Assembly: GCA_036925085.1 (NCBI GenBank)
Contig: JAUPFP010000004.1
Location: 7,033,829 to 7,097,828 of the forward strand
Direction of reading: 5' to 3'
Origin: Brachycybe producta
Taxonomy: Eukaryota > Arthropoda > Diplopoda > Playtdesmida > Andrognathidae
Length of the DNA: 64,000 nt
The translations under genes were made by a program, and so were the position numbers. Every line of letters begins with the position of its first letter. The first letter of the stretch is position 1. Positions 55,641 through 64,000 of the stretch are shown one piece after another. Below the pieces are notes generated by a model, which had not been told where the DNA came from, did not search any database, and saw nothing but the letters and a program-made list of their open reading frames with translations.

Positions 55641-57605
55641 GAATCGCGAAAGAGACTTGTGGCTACACACACCACGTGTCGACCGCGCGATTCTGTGTCC
55701 TGTCCTTAGAGACACGTGGGAACGAACTTTTGTCTGCTGACCGCTTAGCACTCGGAAAGTGGACAACCGTTTGGACACACGTGTTTCCGTCCGTGTTTTT
55801 GTATTTCATGTTTCCATTACAATCACCCACTGTCACCTTCACTCTTCTTTAATTTTCAAAGTGAAACCCACACCACGTGGGCAACACTTTAAACAAATTC
55901 TTCTTACTCTCCGAGAGGAGTTTGCAGTCTCATTATGAGATGAGCAAACAAATCTCATCTACTAATCTATTCATCTATTAATAGGCTTTTAAAGGACGTG
56001 TGTGTCTTTTAAAATGTCCTATTATCTTCACTCTTCATCTTTAATTTTCAAGCAAGATTCTCCCTAGCTCTATTTCATTGTTAGGGGGCTTACAAGCTTA
56101 AAACACACTTTTTCTAGCCACGTGGGACTTTCTTGTCCCCCCTTTTCTTTGTTCTTTGTTTTTACACTTGTGTTTCCCTTGGGACCCTCTATGTCCCAAG
56201 TCATGTTCTTCAATTTCTTCATCATCATCACCTCAATGCATCATCACATGAACTTTCTCCATTGGACAGCACTGAAGCCCGGCCGCCATCTTGGATCGAC
56301 CGGACACTCTTCAAAAAGCGCCAACGGAGCGGTTTTTCGCTCCATGTGACTCATTGTTGTACCTTCTCTCATCTTTTTGTGTTCTCTTCTCTTCTCTTCT
56401 CTTCCAGAGGGTTGCACTCACGCGCCCCCTGGCGGAGTTCCTCTTGTTAGAGAAAACTTCTCTTCTTCTTTGAATTTTCTCTCTTTTTGTGTCTTTCTCC
56501 TGGCCACCATAAAAACGTGCCCCGGAGGAACTTTTCAATCATCAATTTTTGGACATTGCAATAAACTGAACCGGAAGTGGCCACCTCAGCGCCACCTACG
56601 GACTTCTTCCTTCTACTCAACATAGTCCCTCACTGGGCACTGACTCTGTCTTTTCATCCAGAGCCATCCAGCAGTGAGGACTCAAAATTTCTCCAGTCTG
56701 AACATTTCTTCTGGTTCACCAAGTATTTATCTTGTTGAACACACTTCAATTTCTACACTGTTTTACTGTTTTAATAAAACTAAATTGAAACTTTTGATGT
56801 GCGGGCACCGCACCTAAGTTTTAAACTTTCAAAGTAAAACAGCTTTCTTTTCTTGCTTCTTTGGAGAGTTCAGCCATCTTGAACTTCTCCTTTGTTTGTG
56901 CATTTAAAAAGTTCAGCCATCTTGAACTTTTTGTTCTTTGTGTGTTCTTCACACACACACTCTTCATTCTTGTTTCTAAGTAAAACTAAAAGTGCGGGTA
57001 CTGCGCTCTAGCTTTACTCTTCGTATTGCTTTCCTCTTCTTCAGGCAACTGCAATACACTTCCATTTCTAATTCACTTTCCGCAGTGCAATTTCGATTGG
57101 GTGGTGTACCACGCTCGAGGTTGTATTGTACATCTGCTGTTTCTTTATTGAGGTTTTTGGAATTCTCGTAACCTCCACGTGGTCGCCAAATACCACGTGT
57201 CGAGAGAGATCCTTCCAAAATCTGACGCTCAATAAAGAACTCACGACGCTACACCAGTTGGGAACCAAAACTCATCACACGCCCAACTGAGAACACGATC
57301 AACACGATACAACCATCACCACACTAACGGAGTGAACGGCCACTTCGTTATACACGTCACAAGCTTAGGTAATCTATCGTTACTCAGTGTATAAGAGTAC
57401 GATAGTGTCGGTTGCCGACAAGCACTAAGTTACCGACGCACAGTGACGACACCGACCTACAAACTGAACGAGTCCCATCATACTGGAACCGAAAAGTATA
57501 GCTCAGAGTGTACTCGAGAACCCTCGGAGCTGCACACAACGACTTGGACTTCGCCGGACTCGTTCATCACCGCACATTCACATTACACAAGCCACTTCAT
57601 TAATC
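55641..57605 (+). other. Long leader between tandem repeat and gag
   Basis: About 2 kb without a convincing gene. It has numerous CACGTG hexamers, a GCAATAAACTGAACCGGAAG word (56558) echoed at 59675 as GCAATAAACTACACCGGAAC, and GTTCAGCCATCTTGAACTT twice (56868 and 56910). An intron or long untranslated leader is possible. Confidence 0.5.
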
Positions 57606-59357
57606 ATGGCTACCTCACACGACAATACGGGGTCCCTGTCTGATCACCAGGGTTCGCACGAAGATCTGTTGGAAGTACCCGTGACTACTGATGTGACACC
57701 ACCGCCGCGGCCGACTGGGGCCGAGTTTGACCACCTGTCACAACAAGTGGCTGCACTCTCGACTCGTATGTCTCAGTTCATAGACGACCGATTCACGCCG
57801 AATCGACCAACTACACCACGGCGGACAACACGCACACACCGACTTCGCGACGATGACTCGGACGCCTCTTCAGCCCCCTATGTTGGCTACAGAGAGCGTC
57901 ACGATCGTTACGAAAGACATTACACACCGCACACACGTCATCTACCGCGTAACCCTGACTGGCAACAACAAGGGCAGTCAGATGATCCGCGTCACAGAGA
58001 TGAGCGTGCGGAAATACCGATCACGACACGTGCTGATTCTCCTCACTCGCTTGTCCGGGTTGCACGTAGCGGTCGCCGCTCGACACCCCCGGAACAACAG
58101 CCTAGCCAAGGAGCGACACAAGGCACTTCAGTTTACGCGCCACGTTTTCCACCTCAAGGGGTAGGTCTGATGCCGGCTGGAATGTCAAACGTCCAGGATG
58201 GCATCTATCGACCAACCCCCAGAGAACCCTCCGTGGAAGAATTCAATAAGAAATACAGTGGTCGCCACCCAGCCGACTCAATCCAAAAATTCAACGGATT
58301 GACAGGTTTCCGTCCCTTCCTGGAAGAATTCGAGGAAGTGGCACACCTGTACGGTTGGAAAGACCACCACAAGGAGGAATACATCACGGGGTGTTTCACT
58401 GGGGCCGCCCGCACGTGGCTGAGTAAACTGAGGTATGAGCTTCAGGACATTCCTTGGCCAGCACTGAGAGTACAGATGGTAGATACGTTCGGGAAGCCGA
58501 ACGAACTGGCCATCTTGGAGAAGAAGTATACAGAGATGCTCCAGAAGGAAGGTGAGAGTACACAAGCTTTCATCTGGGAGTTTATGATACTCGGCGACCG
58601 AGTTTACCCGCAACTTGACGATCAGCTGCGTATAAGCCAGTTGCGCCGCGCTCTACATCCCACCATACAGAACGCCGCGCACCACGCATCTACGACGTCG
58701 TTCAAGGACTTCGCAAACGCCGTCCTCAATATGGAGGTGGTCTTGCTGTCCTTGGATAAATGGCCGACGGAACCAAAACCCGCAGCTGATTCACAGTCGG
58801 GTAAAGGAGCATCGAAGACCGACCAGGAGCCGGCGGCAACCGCCAGCCCTAAAGACAAAACACACCGGTCTAGGCATGATAAAAAGCCTAGTCAGACTGC
58901 TGCCACCAATTCAAACCGACACTCTGCAGCGGACACCCAACCGGAGACCACTCGCACGTTCGACAAGAGTAAGTCGACGTGTTATAATTGTGGCAAATTG
59001 GGGCATTTCGTCCGTGAGTGTCGGCAACCAAAGAAGAAGGTTGCAATCAAGCAGTTTGGTGAGCCGGTTACCGACTATGACATCAAAGGAGAGGTGCCTG
59101 AAACGGATATCATCACCGAAGACGGCATTGAGTTTGCACTGATACGAGTGGCGGGACAAATCCGCCGGATTCCTCTTCCAGCAGCAGACTCAGCCGCCGG
59201 AGCACCTCCTCCTGACACATCCGACAATGACAGCTCTGACCACTCTGAGGACATACCAATCAAAGTGCTCGACCGAGCTCCTGCACACAAATGGACCTCG
59301 GGCGAGCCGATCAAGTGGCCACCCACGCTGTCAAGAAACCAAACGCGACGAAAATAA
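57606..59357 (+). CDS. gag: Gag polyprotein of a Ty3/gypsy-type element
   Basis: This is a 583-residue intact frame starting ATGG in good Kozak context (AATCATGG) and ending TAA. Residues 1-200 are polar, rich in Thr, Arg, His and Pro. Residues about 209-390 form a helical capsid-like region: PADSIQKFNG, FRPFLEEFEEVAHLYGW, GAARTWLSKL, the retrotransposon-gag pattern of an aromatic-rich core followed by W.A.L. Residues about 390-450 are a charged linker. A CCHC zinc knuckle, CYNCGKLGHFVREC, lies at residues 459-472 (C459, C462, H467, C472). The tail is acidic and Pro-rich. The protein should form particles and bind element RNA. There is no protease active site in the tail and no frameshift into pol, which is unusual for gypsy elements. 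The frame is undamaged, suggesting a fairly recent insertion. Confidence 0.9.
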   Translation: MATSHDNTGSLSDHQGSHEDLLEVPVTTDVTPPPRPTGAEFDHLSQQVAALSTRMSQFIDDRFTPNRPTTPRRTTRTHRLRDDDSDASSAPYVGYRERHDRYERHYTPHTRHLPRNPDWQQQGQSDDPRHRDERAEIPITTRADSPHSLVRVARSGRRSTPPEQQPSQGATQGTSVYAPRFPPQGVGLMPAGMSNVQDGIYRPTPREPSVEEFNKKYSGRHPADSIQKFNGLTGFRPFLEEFEEVAHLYGWKDHHKEEYITGCFTGAARTWLSKLRYELQDIPWPALRVQMVDTFGKPNELAILEKKYTEMLQKEGESTQAFIWEFMILGDRVYPQLDDQLRISQLRRALHPTIQNAAHHASTTSFKDFANAVLNMEVVLLSLDKWPTEPKPAADSQSGKGASKTDQEPAATASPKDKTHRSRHDKKPSQTAATNSNRHSAADTQPETTRTFDKSKSTCYNCGKLGHFVRECRQPKKKVAIKQFGEPVTDYDIKGEVPETDIITEDGIEFALIRVAGQIRRIPLPAADSAAGAPPPDTSDNDSSDHSEDIPIKVLDRAPAHKWTSGEPIKWPPTLSRNQTRRK

Positions 59358-60791
59358 AACAATAATTCACCAGTGTTTATTTCATGACTATGGAAATAAA
59401 CACCAGCAACCATCAAATATCAACAATAGAAGAGCGGGAGGAATTTGAGAATTGTTGTGTTGAGAAACAACTGAGGACAGTTGTCAAGAGGTGGGGGAGG
59501 GGATAAAAGGAACCCCCCAACGAATAAACAACCCCACAGCATCAACAACCCCTCTAAACACTCTCAAATAACTCCCAAAACTCTACAAAATTCACACAAC
59601 TTTAATTTTTGAAACACTTCTAAACTTTTCAACATGGCCGCCAATATTTACATATTGGCAACCATTTCAAACATGCAATAAACTACACCGGAACCACGTG
59701 GCCTTCACAAACAACTGTCAACCACGTGGTACACCTGGGAAAAACGCCGAAGGCTAGTCAAGGACGTTCAGAAGAAAAATCAAGAGCCATAAAAGGGTCA
59801 GCAAAAGAAAAACACCGTGCTCCCCTTTATTATGGACGAACGTCATTGACCATGCTGTTGACAGTAGAAGGATAGAAACTTCAAAGAGACAATTGCTCTG
59901 GGGGCCAGACCAATGCACTGGGACTTCAAAGAAAAAAACAAACAACAAAAACTGCTGGCCATAAACAAATAAAAAAGGAAGAAAATCAGTTTTGAAGATT
60001 TTGTGAGAGCGGACACCTTCAATTAAAAAATAAAATTGAAGAACCTGTCACCCTCTCAATTAAGATCGAATTGTGGGACACCAACTCCTGCCCCACTCCC
60101 CCCTAAAAATAATAACAAACAGCAAGGTACATTAGTAACCTTGCTGACCTATTCTTTCCAAAAAAGGCATTAAGGAAAAGAAGGGGAGAAAGTTAATGGG
60201 CAACTTCACACCTCGGTGTGAAATAAAATAACGGCCCTTCCCCCTCGAGATTCCTTAGTCCTTTTGTTTATCTAAAAATAATAAACAGGACCGATTCTGA
60301 TAAGAATTAGATCAACACCTCTCACATCTAATATCGGTGGGACAACCCCCACCCCCAATAAATAAAGTCGTGAAGAAACCAATTAGAGTAAGGTGTCTTA
60401 TTCTAAAAGGGGCCGGCCCTTCTAACTTTTAAAATTAAATAAGAAAGTGACCAAACTTGGTCAATTACCACTCGATTTGCTCTCTTCAAAGAAGCACTCG
60501 TTTTTGTTCATCTCTTTATGCTCGATCTTCTTCAATCATCAAATCTTCAATCTACTTCTGTGCCAAGTTCCAAATTTTAATTTCGAACTTCTTCAGTTTT
60601 GTTGTCAATCCAAAGCTTGAGTACCACCTTCAAGCCTTTGAACTCACGTGCAGTGCATCAGGCCTTCAGAACTCTTTGGACCTCTTGAAATAATAACAGA
60701 GTGATCGGGGACCGATTTCTGTTATTATTTGGAAGTAACCACCAGCAGCGGGACTTTTGAAAAAGTAAGAACTTTCTAACTCTTAAGAAAT
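59358..60791 (+). other. Intergenic spacer with hairpins
   Basis: I see no protein-like frame. Perfect or near-perfect hairpins lie at 60121-60145 (8-bp stem), 60205-60222 (TTCACACCTCGGTGTGAA), 60407-60422 (around GGCCGGCC), 60447-60462 (TGACCAA/TTGGTCA) and 60688-60730. The text between is A-rich. Confidence 0.6.
60688..60730 (+). promoter_or_regulatory. Strong 43-nt hairpin upstream of the second gene
   Basis: AAATAATAACAGA (60688-60700) pairs perfectly with TCTGTTATTATTT (60718-60730). Inside, ATCGG and CCGAT pair around GGA. It ends 61 nt before the ATG at 60792. It could act in translation, RNA packaging or processing. No function is shown. Confidence 0.6.
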
Positions 60792-62021
60792 ATGCCAGGT
60801 AGAGGCTCATGGAGAGGAGGCAGAATGATGTCTGCCTCTTCTAGTGAAGATGAGACGGAGAGTGGAACGGCGGGGACCGCTGAACCCCTCTCTCAATCTA
60901 CCTGCCAGCTACAAAGGGCGGGCGCCGCCAGTGCGCCAATAACAAGAAGAGAGTCGCCAAACACAATAGATAGGCGCCGCACCTCCTCCGAACCGGAGAA
61001 TTTTCACCGACGTGGGGAGAAGCGCCTAAAAGCAAGCTTCAAGCGACCTGCCAATGTCGGGCGCGAAGGGAAGCCTGCTGCTCCAAGCAGCATCGTCCCC
61101 TTCGACGTCACGACATCAAAACACTACTGGGAGGAGCGGGAAGACCGCATCGATATCAACCTCATGGCATGGGGGGTTAACCAGGCGTTCCGCGATAGCA
61201 TCGCGCCTGGTCAACCCATTCCGGGTGGAGCTGAAGCAAGAGGGAAGCGTGGGGGAGGTGGATCTGTGCCCTCCCCCCTCGAAGACCTCCACTTGGAGAT
61301 GCAGAGGGAGGCTGCCCTTCGCCAGGCAGCCAGAGATAAAAAGGAAGGGGAGGACAATCTGGCGTACCTCCGTGCGGTTTGCGCCCGCCTTGTCGAGCTG
61401 GGCTTACCGTGTACGGCGCACCTCCCGAAGGAGGAGCTCCTGCGAATCGAGGCCCGACTCCAAGAAGCCGCCCGAGTTACGTCATCGGCCACGTCATCAC
61501 CTCCATCCTCAAACTCGCCAGCAACCCTGACAACTGGCCTCTCCACATCTCCTTCTCCACCCATAACGCCACCAGAGCCTTTCCAACACTGCTCACCGGT
61601 GCCGTCAATCACTCCGCCGCCTCCTCCTCATACACCATTATCGTCACCACCAACCTCCCGATGTGCCACGCCTCCACGCAGCGAGGCCGCCACACCAACT
61701 CCGACTCCAAAGCTACCTTCCATAGTGGTGGTTCCCCAACCTGTTCGTGTTCAGGTTCCCACTGGGGCTCGCCCCAAGGAGCCTCAACAGTCCTACAGGG
61801 GCCACCACTCTCCTCGAGACTCTCTTCAACGGCCACAACCACGTCGCTCTTCGCCACGTGGTTCCCATCTTTCGCCCCGACGCCGACCCGACGGAAGAAG
61901 TCAGCAGGAACAACGTGGTTCCTCTGGACGCGGCCCTCCGCCGCGTAATAACTTCGACCCCAAGGGTCAGGCAAGACCTACAGGATCACCGAGTCCAACT
62001 GGACCGCGACCATCGCTATGA
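60792..62021 (+). CDS. Second gene of the LTR element, N-terminal part (unknown protein)
   Basis: 409 codons are open. The N-terminus is Gly/Arg/Ser-rich (MPGRGSWRGGRMM). Residues about 105-150 look folded (PFDVTTSKHYWEEREDRIDI, MAWGVNQAFRDSI). Residues 163-229 are strongly helical and charged, likely coiled coil (LEMQREAALRQAARDKKEGE, LPKEELLRIEARLQEAARV). Residues 230-330 are Pro/Ser/Thr-rich and 345-400 Arg/Gly/Ser-rich with RGS and RG patches, suggesting RNA binding. I do not recognise the family. The stop at 62019 probably reflects a frame change just upstream, because protein-like sequence continues in the next frame. Confidence 0.6.
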   Translation: MPGRGSWRGGRMMSASSSEDETESGTAGTAEPLSQSTCQLQRAGAASAPITRRESPNTIDRRRTSSEPENFHRRGEKRLKASFKRPANVGREGKPAAPSSIVPFDVTTSKHYWEEREDRIDINLMAWGVNQAFRDSIAPGQPIPGGAEARGKRGGGGSVPSPLEDLHLEMQREAALRQAARDKKEGEDNLAYLRAVCARLVELGLPCTAHLPKEELLRIEARLQEAARVTSSATSSPPSSNSPATLTTGLSTSPSPPITPPEPFQHCSPVPSITPPPPPHTPLSSPPTSRCATPPRSEAATPTPTPKLPSIVVVPQPVRVQVPTGARPKEPQQSYRGHHSPRDSLQRPQPRRSSPRGSHLSPRRRPDGRSQQEQRGSSGRGPPPRNNFDPKGQARPTGSPSPTGPRPSL

Positions 62022-62290
62022 AACTCGGGGCCCTCCTACTTGGGTCCCGCGTCGCTCTCCTCCTCCGCCACCTCCGGGCCGCCCTTCTGGACAACCTACG
62101 CCTACACCTTTGATGCCGCCACCTTCCGCAGAGCGTGCCGCGTTCTTGAAAAAACAGAAGGCCATCACAAACCTTCTGCAAGACGTCATGCGACAGGGAG
62201 GTGACCCCATGGAAGCACTGGGCCGTTGCACCAGGAAGTGCCAAGCCACTGGAGGCGCTGAGCAGGAAGTCGGCATCGAAGCGACTACGT
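61990..62290 (+). pseudogene. Second gene, middle segment in the +1 frame
   Basis: In the next frame a Pro-rich linker leads to PPSAERAAFLKKQKAITNLL and QDVMRQGGDPMEALGR, a convincing amphipathic helix. The original frame here has stops at 62202 and 62259. A one-base indel near 61980-62050 would explain the switch, whether mutation or assembly error. Confidence 0.55.
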
Positions 62291-62972
62291 CAGCGGGCCC
62301 CGCGATATGGCCCGGTCCGCCTTGCGCCATGCCAGGCCTATCACGGGCGCATCAGTTTCTTTGGAACCTGCGGCTCCAACACCAGCCCGACCAGCCGCAC
62401 CGCCCACTGTACCCCATGCCGGGGCTACTCTGGGGCGGTTACCGCTGGATCATCCGTTCCGTGCAGCCACCTCCGGCGAGAGGTTGCTCAACAATCGGTG
62501 GGTCACTTGGCAGCGCGAAGTGCGCTCTGCCAACACCCTTTACATAGGACACTTCTCTTTGGAAGAAGGGTTTCCCCGTCTGGACCTCCCTCCCCGGGAG
62601 CGATATGTCGTGGGACTCTCCCGCCTAACAAGTGTCCTCATCACCATCGTCTTCCCAAGAAGACGGATTGTTGAAACCACCAGTTTCGCCGGAGATGCCA
62701 TCGATGAAGCCACGGAAGCCCTTTTGGGAGCTTTCGTCAACTCCGTCTTTAGACTGCCAGCTGGACAGACGTTCCGTACCAGCCGTCACTACATTCCGGA
62801 ACCGGATCCTCGTTACCGAATCGCCGTCTTATGGGACGCCGCTTGGGCTACACTGTACAACAAGCGGTCCTCCCGCAAGATTATCGGGGACCGGGACATC
62901 TTCAATATCTTCCACCGGGATCTACCTGACGACCAGGGACAATGGCTGTCTGCCGCATCCAGCTACCGATGA
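62262..62972 (+). CDS. Second gene, C-terminal part (unknown folded domain)
   Basis: It returns to the frame of 60792 and stays open for 236 codons to TGA at 62970. Pro/Ala-rich sequence is followed by a compact, hydrophobic domain of about 140 residues: LLNNRWVTWQREVRSANTLY, RLTSVLITIVFPRRRIVETT, EATEALLGAFVNSVFRLPAG, YRIAVLWDAAWATLYNKRSS, DRDIFNIFHRDLP. Composition and lack of stops mark it as real coding. No RT, integrase, protease, envelope transmembrane segment or other known motif is visible. Read with the upstream parts, the ancestral product would be about 720 residues. Confidence 0.6.
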   Translation, partial: AGSRHRSDYVSGPRDMARSALRHARPITGASVSLEPAAPTPARPAAPPTVPHAGATLGRLPLDHPFRAATSGERLLNNRWVTWQREVRSANTLYIGHFSLEEGFPRLDLPPRERYVVGLSRLTSVLITIVFPRRRIVETTSFAGDAIDEATEALLGAFVNSVFRLPAGQTFRTSRHYIPEPDPRYRIAVLWDAAWATLYNKRSSRKIIGDRDIFNIFHRDLPDDQGQWLSAASSYR

Positions 62973-63055
62973 GGCCAGGTCCGGCGGGATTACCCCCCCG
63001 TACGGTTCATGGACCCAGGATCCTCCCCACCCTCCGCAGCAGGGATAGCTGCGCG

Positions 63056-63094
63056 CCACATGTACTCATGTGGTTGCCACCCATCCGGGTGGCA
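63056..63094 (+). terminator. Two adjacent perfect hairpins after the second gene
   Basis: CCACATG-TACT-CATGTGG (63056-63073) and TGCCACCC-ATCC-GGGTGGCA (63075-63094) are perfect stems with 4-nt loops, separated by one base. They lie about 85 nt after the stop codon and are followed by A-rich sequence with AAATAAAATA (63112-63121). A role in RNA 3' processing, stability or packaging is inference. Confidence 0.6.
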
Positions 63095-63161
63095 TTATCG
63101 AAAAATTTATAAAAAATAAAATACGTTGCAACTGTTCTTTTCTTTTTAGATTTCAATAGCG

Positions 63162-63356
63162 GCTCGCCACTCAGCGAGCATTAATTATCTTTGTTTTATG
63201 TTTTCAGCCTTTTCCAATTTTTAAGGGCGCTGACACTTCGGTGCCAGTGCCTTTCCATAACCACCTCTGTACACGGTAAGTCCTCAGCCACCCATGTCTC
63301 CCCGCTGCGTAACTTGAAAACCTTCCACCCTTGGCTGGAGTACGAGGACGTACTCC
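63162..63356 (+). other. Further 3' hairpins before the 3' LTR
   Basis: GCTCGC/GCGAGC pair at 63162-63179. TGACAC-TTCG-GTGCCA (one mismatch, TTCG loop) lies near 63230-63245. GGAGTACG-AGGA-CGTACTCC (63337-63356) is a perfect 8-bp stem with a 4-nt loop, ending 18 nt before the LTR. Confidence 0.6.
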
Positions 63357-63374
63357 AAGCAAAGTTGGAGGGTA

Positions 63375-63456
63375 TGTAACACCCTGTAAAATCGTGATCC
63401 CGCCAAAACCATAGCCTGGGGGGGTAAACAACTCTCAACCGTCCCTCCCTCCTCTC
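63375..63456 (+). repeat. 3' LTR, first 82 bp only
   Basis: TGTAACACCCTGTAAAATCG through TCCCTCCTCTC repeats the start of the 5' LTR with small indels. The rest is hidden by the gap. The bases just before it (AAGTTGGAGGGTA) are only a weak polypurine tract. Confidence 0.85.
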
Positions 63457-63556
63457 NNNNNNNNNNNNNNNNNNNNNNNNNNNNNNNNNNNNNNNNNNNN
63501 NNNNNNNNNNNNNNNNNNNNNNNNNNNNNNNNNNNNNNNNNNNNNNNNNNNNNNNN
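63457..63556. other. Assembly gap (100 N)
   Basis: Exactly 100 N, the usual placeholder for a gap of unknown size. It removes the rest of the 3' LTR and its target duplication. The sequence after it cannot be assumed to be adjacent. Confidence 0.98.
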
Positions 63557-64000
63557 TTAGCTACGAGCAGCATATACTGTATATATATATGTATGTAACA
63601 GTGAAATAATTGTCTCTACATTACTAAATAATGTTTTAACGTGTTGCAAATAAAGTGTATTAAGGAGGTTTTAAAAGCATTTTGACATCTAAATTTCTGT
63701 TAACCAACACCATCAACAACAAACCAAAAAACATATGTTTATGCCATGCATAGAATAAAGCGGCACTGCATGGTAATACTCGTCTAACAGGAATAAAAAG
63801 AAACCATGCATTACAACTGAAAAGCGGATTTATATGCATTAAAAACTTTTTTTTATGTATTAGGGACAGGAATGATTCTACGCCCCACCCACCCAAATGG
63901 GTATAAAGGCTGACCCTTTATTAGGGACAGTCAAAAAGTAAGTTGCACGTGGTCCTAAAATTGTTTTCTCCAAGACGAGATGTTTTGATGGGAGGTCGAC
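63557..64000. other. AT-rich DNA, possible element end
   Basis: TATTAGGGACAG occurs twice (63859 and 63920). The second is followed by TCAAAAAGTAAGTTGCACG, which could be a mariner-like tip running off the window. No gene is seen. Confidence 0.35.

Larger units (their letters stand above)
54482..63456 (+). mobile_element. Gag-encoding LTR element lacking visible Pol
   Basis: The first ~80 bp at 54482 (TGTAACACCCTGTAAA...) recur at 63375 in the same orientation with only single-base indels before the assembly gap, so this is a full element of at least 8.9 kb. Between the LTRs there is one intact gag, one broken gene of unknown kind, an alternating leader repeat and many hairpins. No D[ST]G protease, YxDD reverse transcriptase, RNase H or integrase zinc-finger/DDE motif appears in any long frame. 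It therefore resembles Gag-only (TR-GAG-like) elements that would borrow Pol. Base composition is clearly GC-richer than the flanks. No primer-binding site beginning TGG was recognised right after the LTR. Confidence 0.8.

Noticed and set aside
58205-59416. Several minus-strand frames opposite gag
   Set aside because: Shadows of the gag coding sequence; weaker composition and no motif.
61211-61974. Minus-strand and third-frame open frames over the second gene
   Set aside because: GC-rich shadows; the plus frame of 60792 has the continuous protein-like signal.
62149-62155. Programmed -1 frameshift at the A-run (AAAAAAC)
   Set aside because: The run is not in the phase needed for X-XXY-YYZ slippage from the frame in use, and a -1 shift there meets a stop at 62202.
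54482-63456. Endogenous retrovirus with env
   Set aside because: No signal peptide, furin-like site or transmembrane segment is visible in the second gene; Gag with a single CCHC and no Pol does not support a retrovirus.

Overview
The window looks like repeat-dominated DNA from an animal genome, most likely an invertebrate with a large, AT-rich genome. The evidence is a CR1/Jockey-type LINE, hAT, mariner-, Harbinger-, Mutator- and piggyBac-type elements, Helitrons rich in (TA)n and (CA)n, and a Ty3/gypsy-like Gag. The species cannot be named from the sequence alone. I find no exon of an ordinary host gene, no rRNA and no intact tRNA. Almost everything recognisable is a mobile element or simple repeat, and many elements sit inside one another.

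Layout. 1-5.5 kb: unique AT-rich DNA, a terminal-inverted-repeat (TIR) element carrying a hAT copy with broken transposase, a Helitron, and a second hAT with a transposase remnant. 5.5-10.8 kb: two Helitron families, including head-to-tail tandem arrays, plus a TIR element containing a tRNA-like (SINE-type) module and LINE 3' ends. 12-17 kb: a 1.36 kb hAT with internal ~190-bp tandem repeats, a broken hAT with two insertions, and a fold-back Helitron chimera. 17.1-18.1 kb: ~950 bp of purine-only microsatellite. 19-25 kb: two solo LTRs in opposite orientations, a mariner-type element and a palindromic element flanked by TTAA. 25.1-27.1 kb: three fragments of one LINE family. 30-39 kb: more Helitrons and MITEs and a mariner-type element (35945-38945) stretched to 3 kb by at least four levels of nested insertion. 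39-54 kb: GA/TC/TA microsatellites, Mutator-type MITEs with 9-bp target duplications, LINE tails, fold-back elements and another hAT with a perfect 8-bp duplication.

The standout is 54482-63456, a GC-richer LTR element. It has a 5' LTR, an alternating A/B tandem repeat in the leader, an intact 583-residue Gag with a CCHC zinc knuckle, a hairpin-studded spacer, and a second gene that I cannot assign. Two compensating frame changes break that gene. A cluster of perfect hairpins follows, and then the start of a 3' LTR that runs into a 100-N gap. I see no protease, reverse transcriptase, RNase H or integrase between the LTRs, so the element appears to be a Gag-plus-unknown-protein element that would need Pol from elsewhere. 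Two solo LTRs in the same window (19256-19690 and 22298-22722) share its start and its palindrome-plus-TATA promoter layout, so the lineage is repeated in this genome.

Several boundaries are supported by duplicated target sites or by comparison with an uninterrupted paralogue in the same window. Superfamily names based only on termini are inference.
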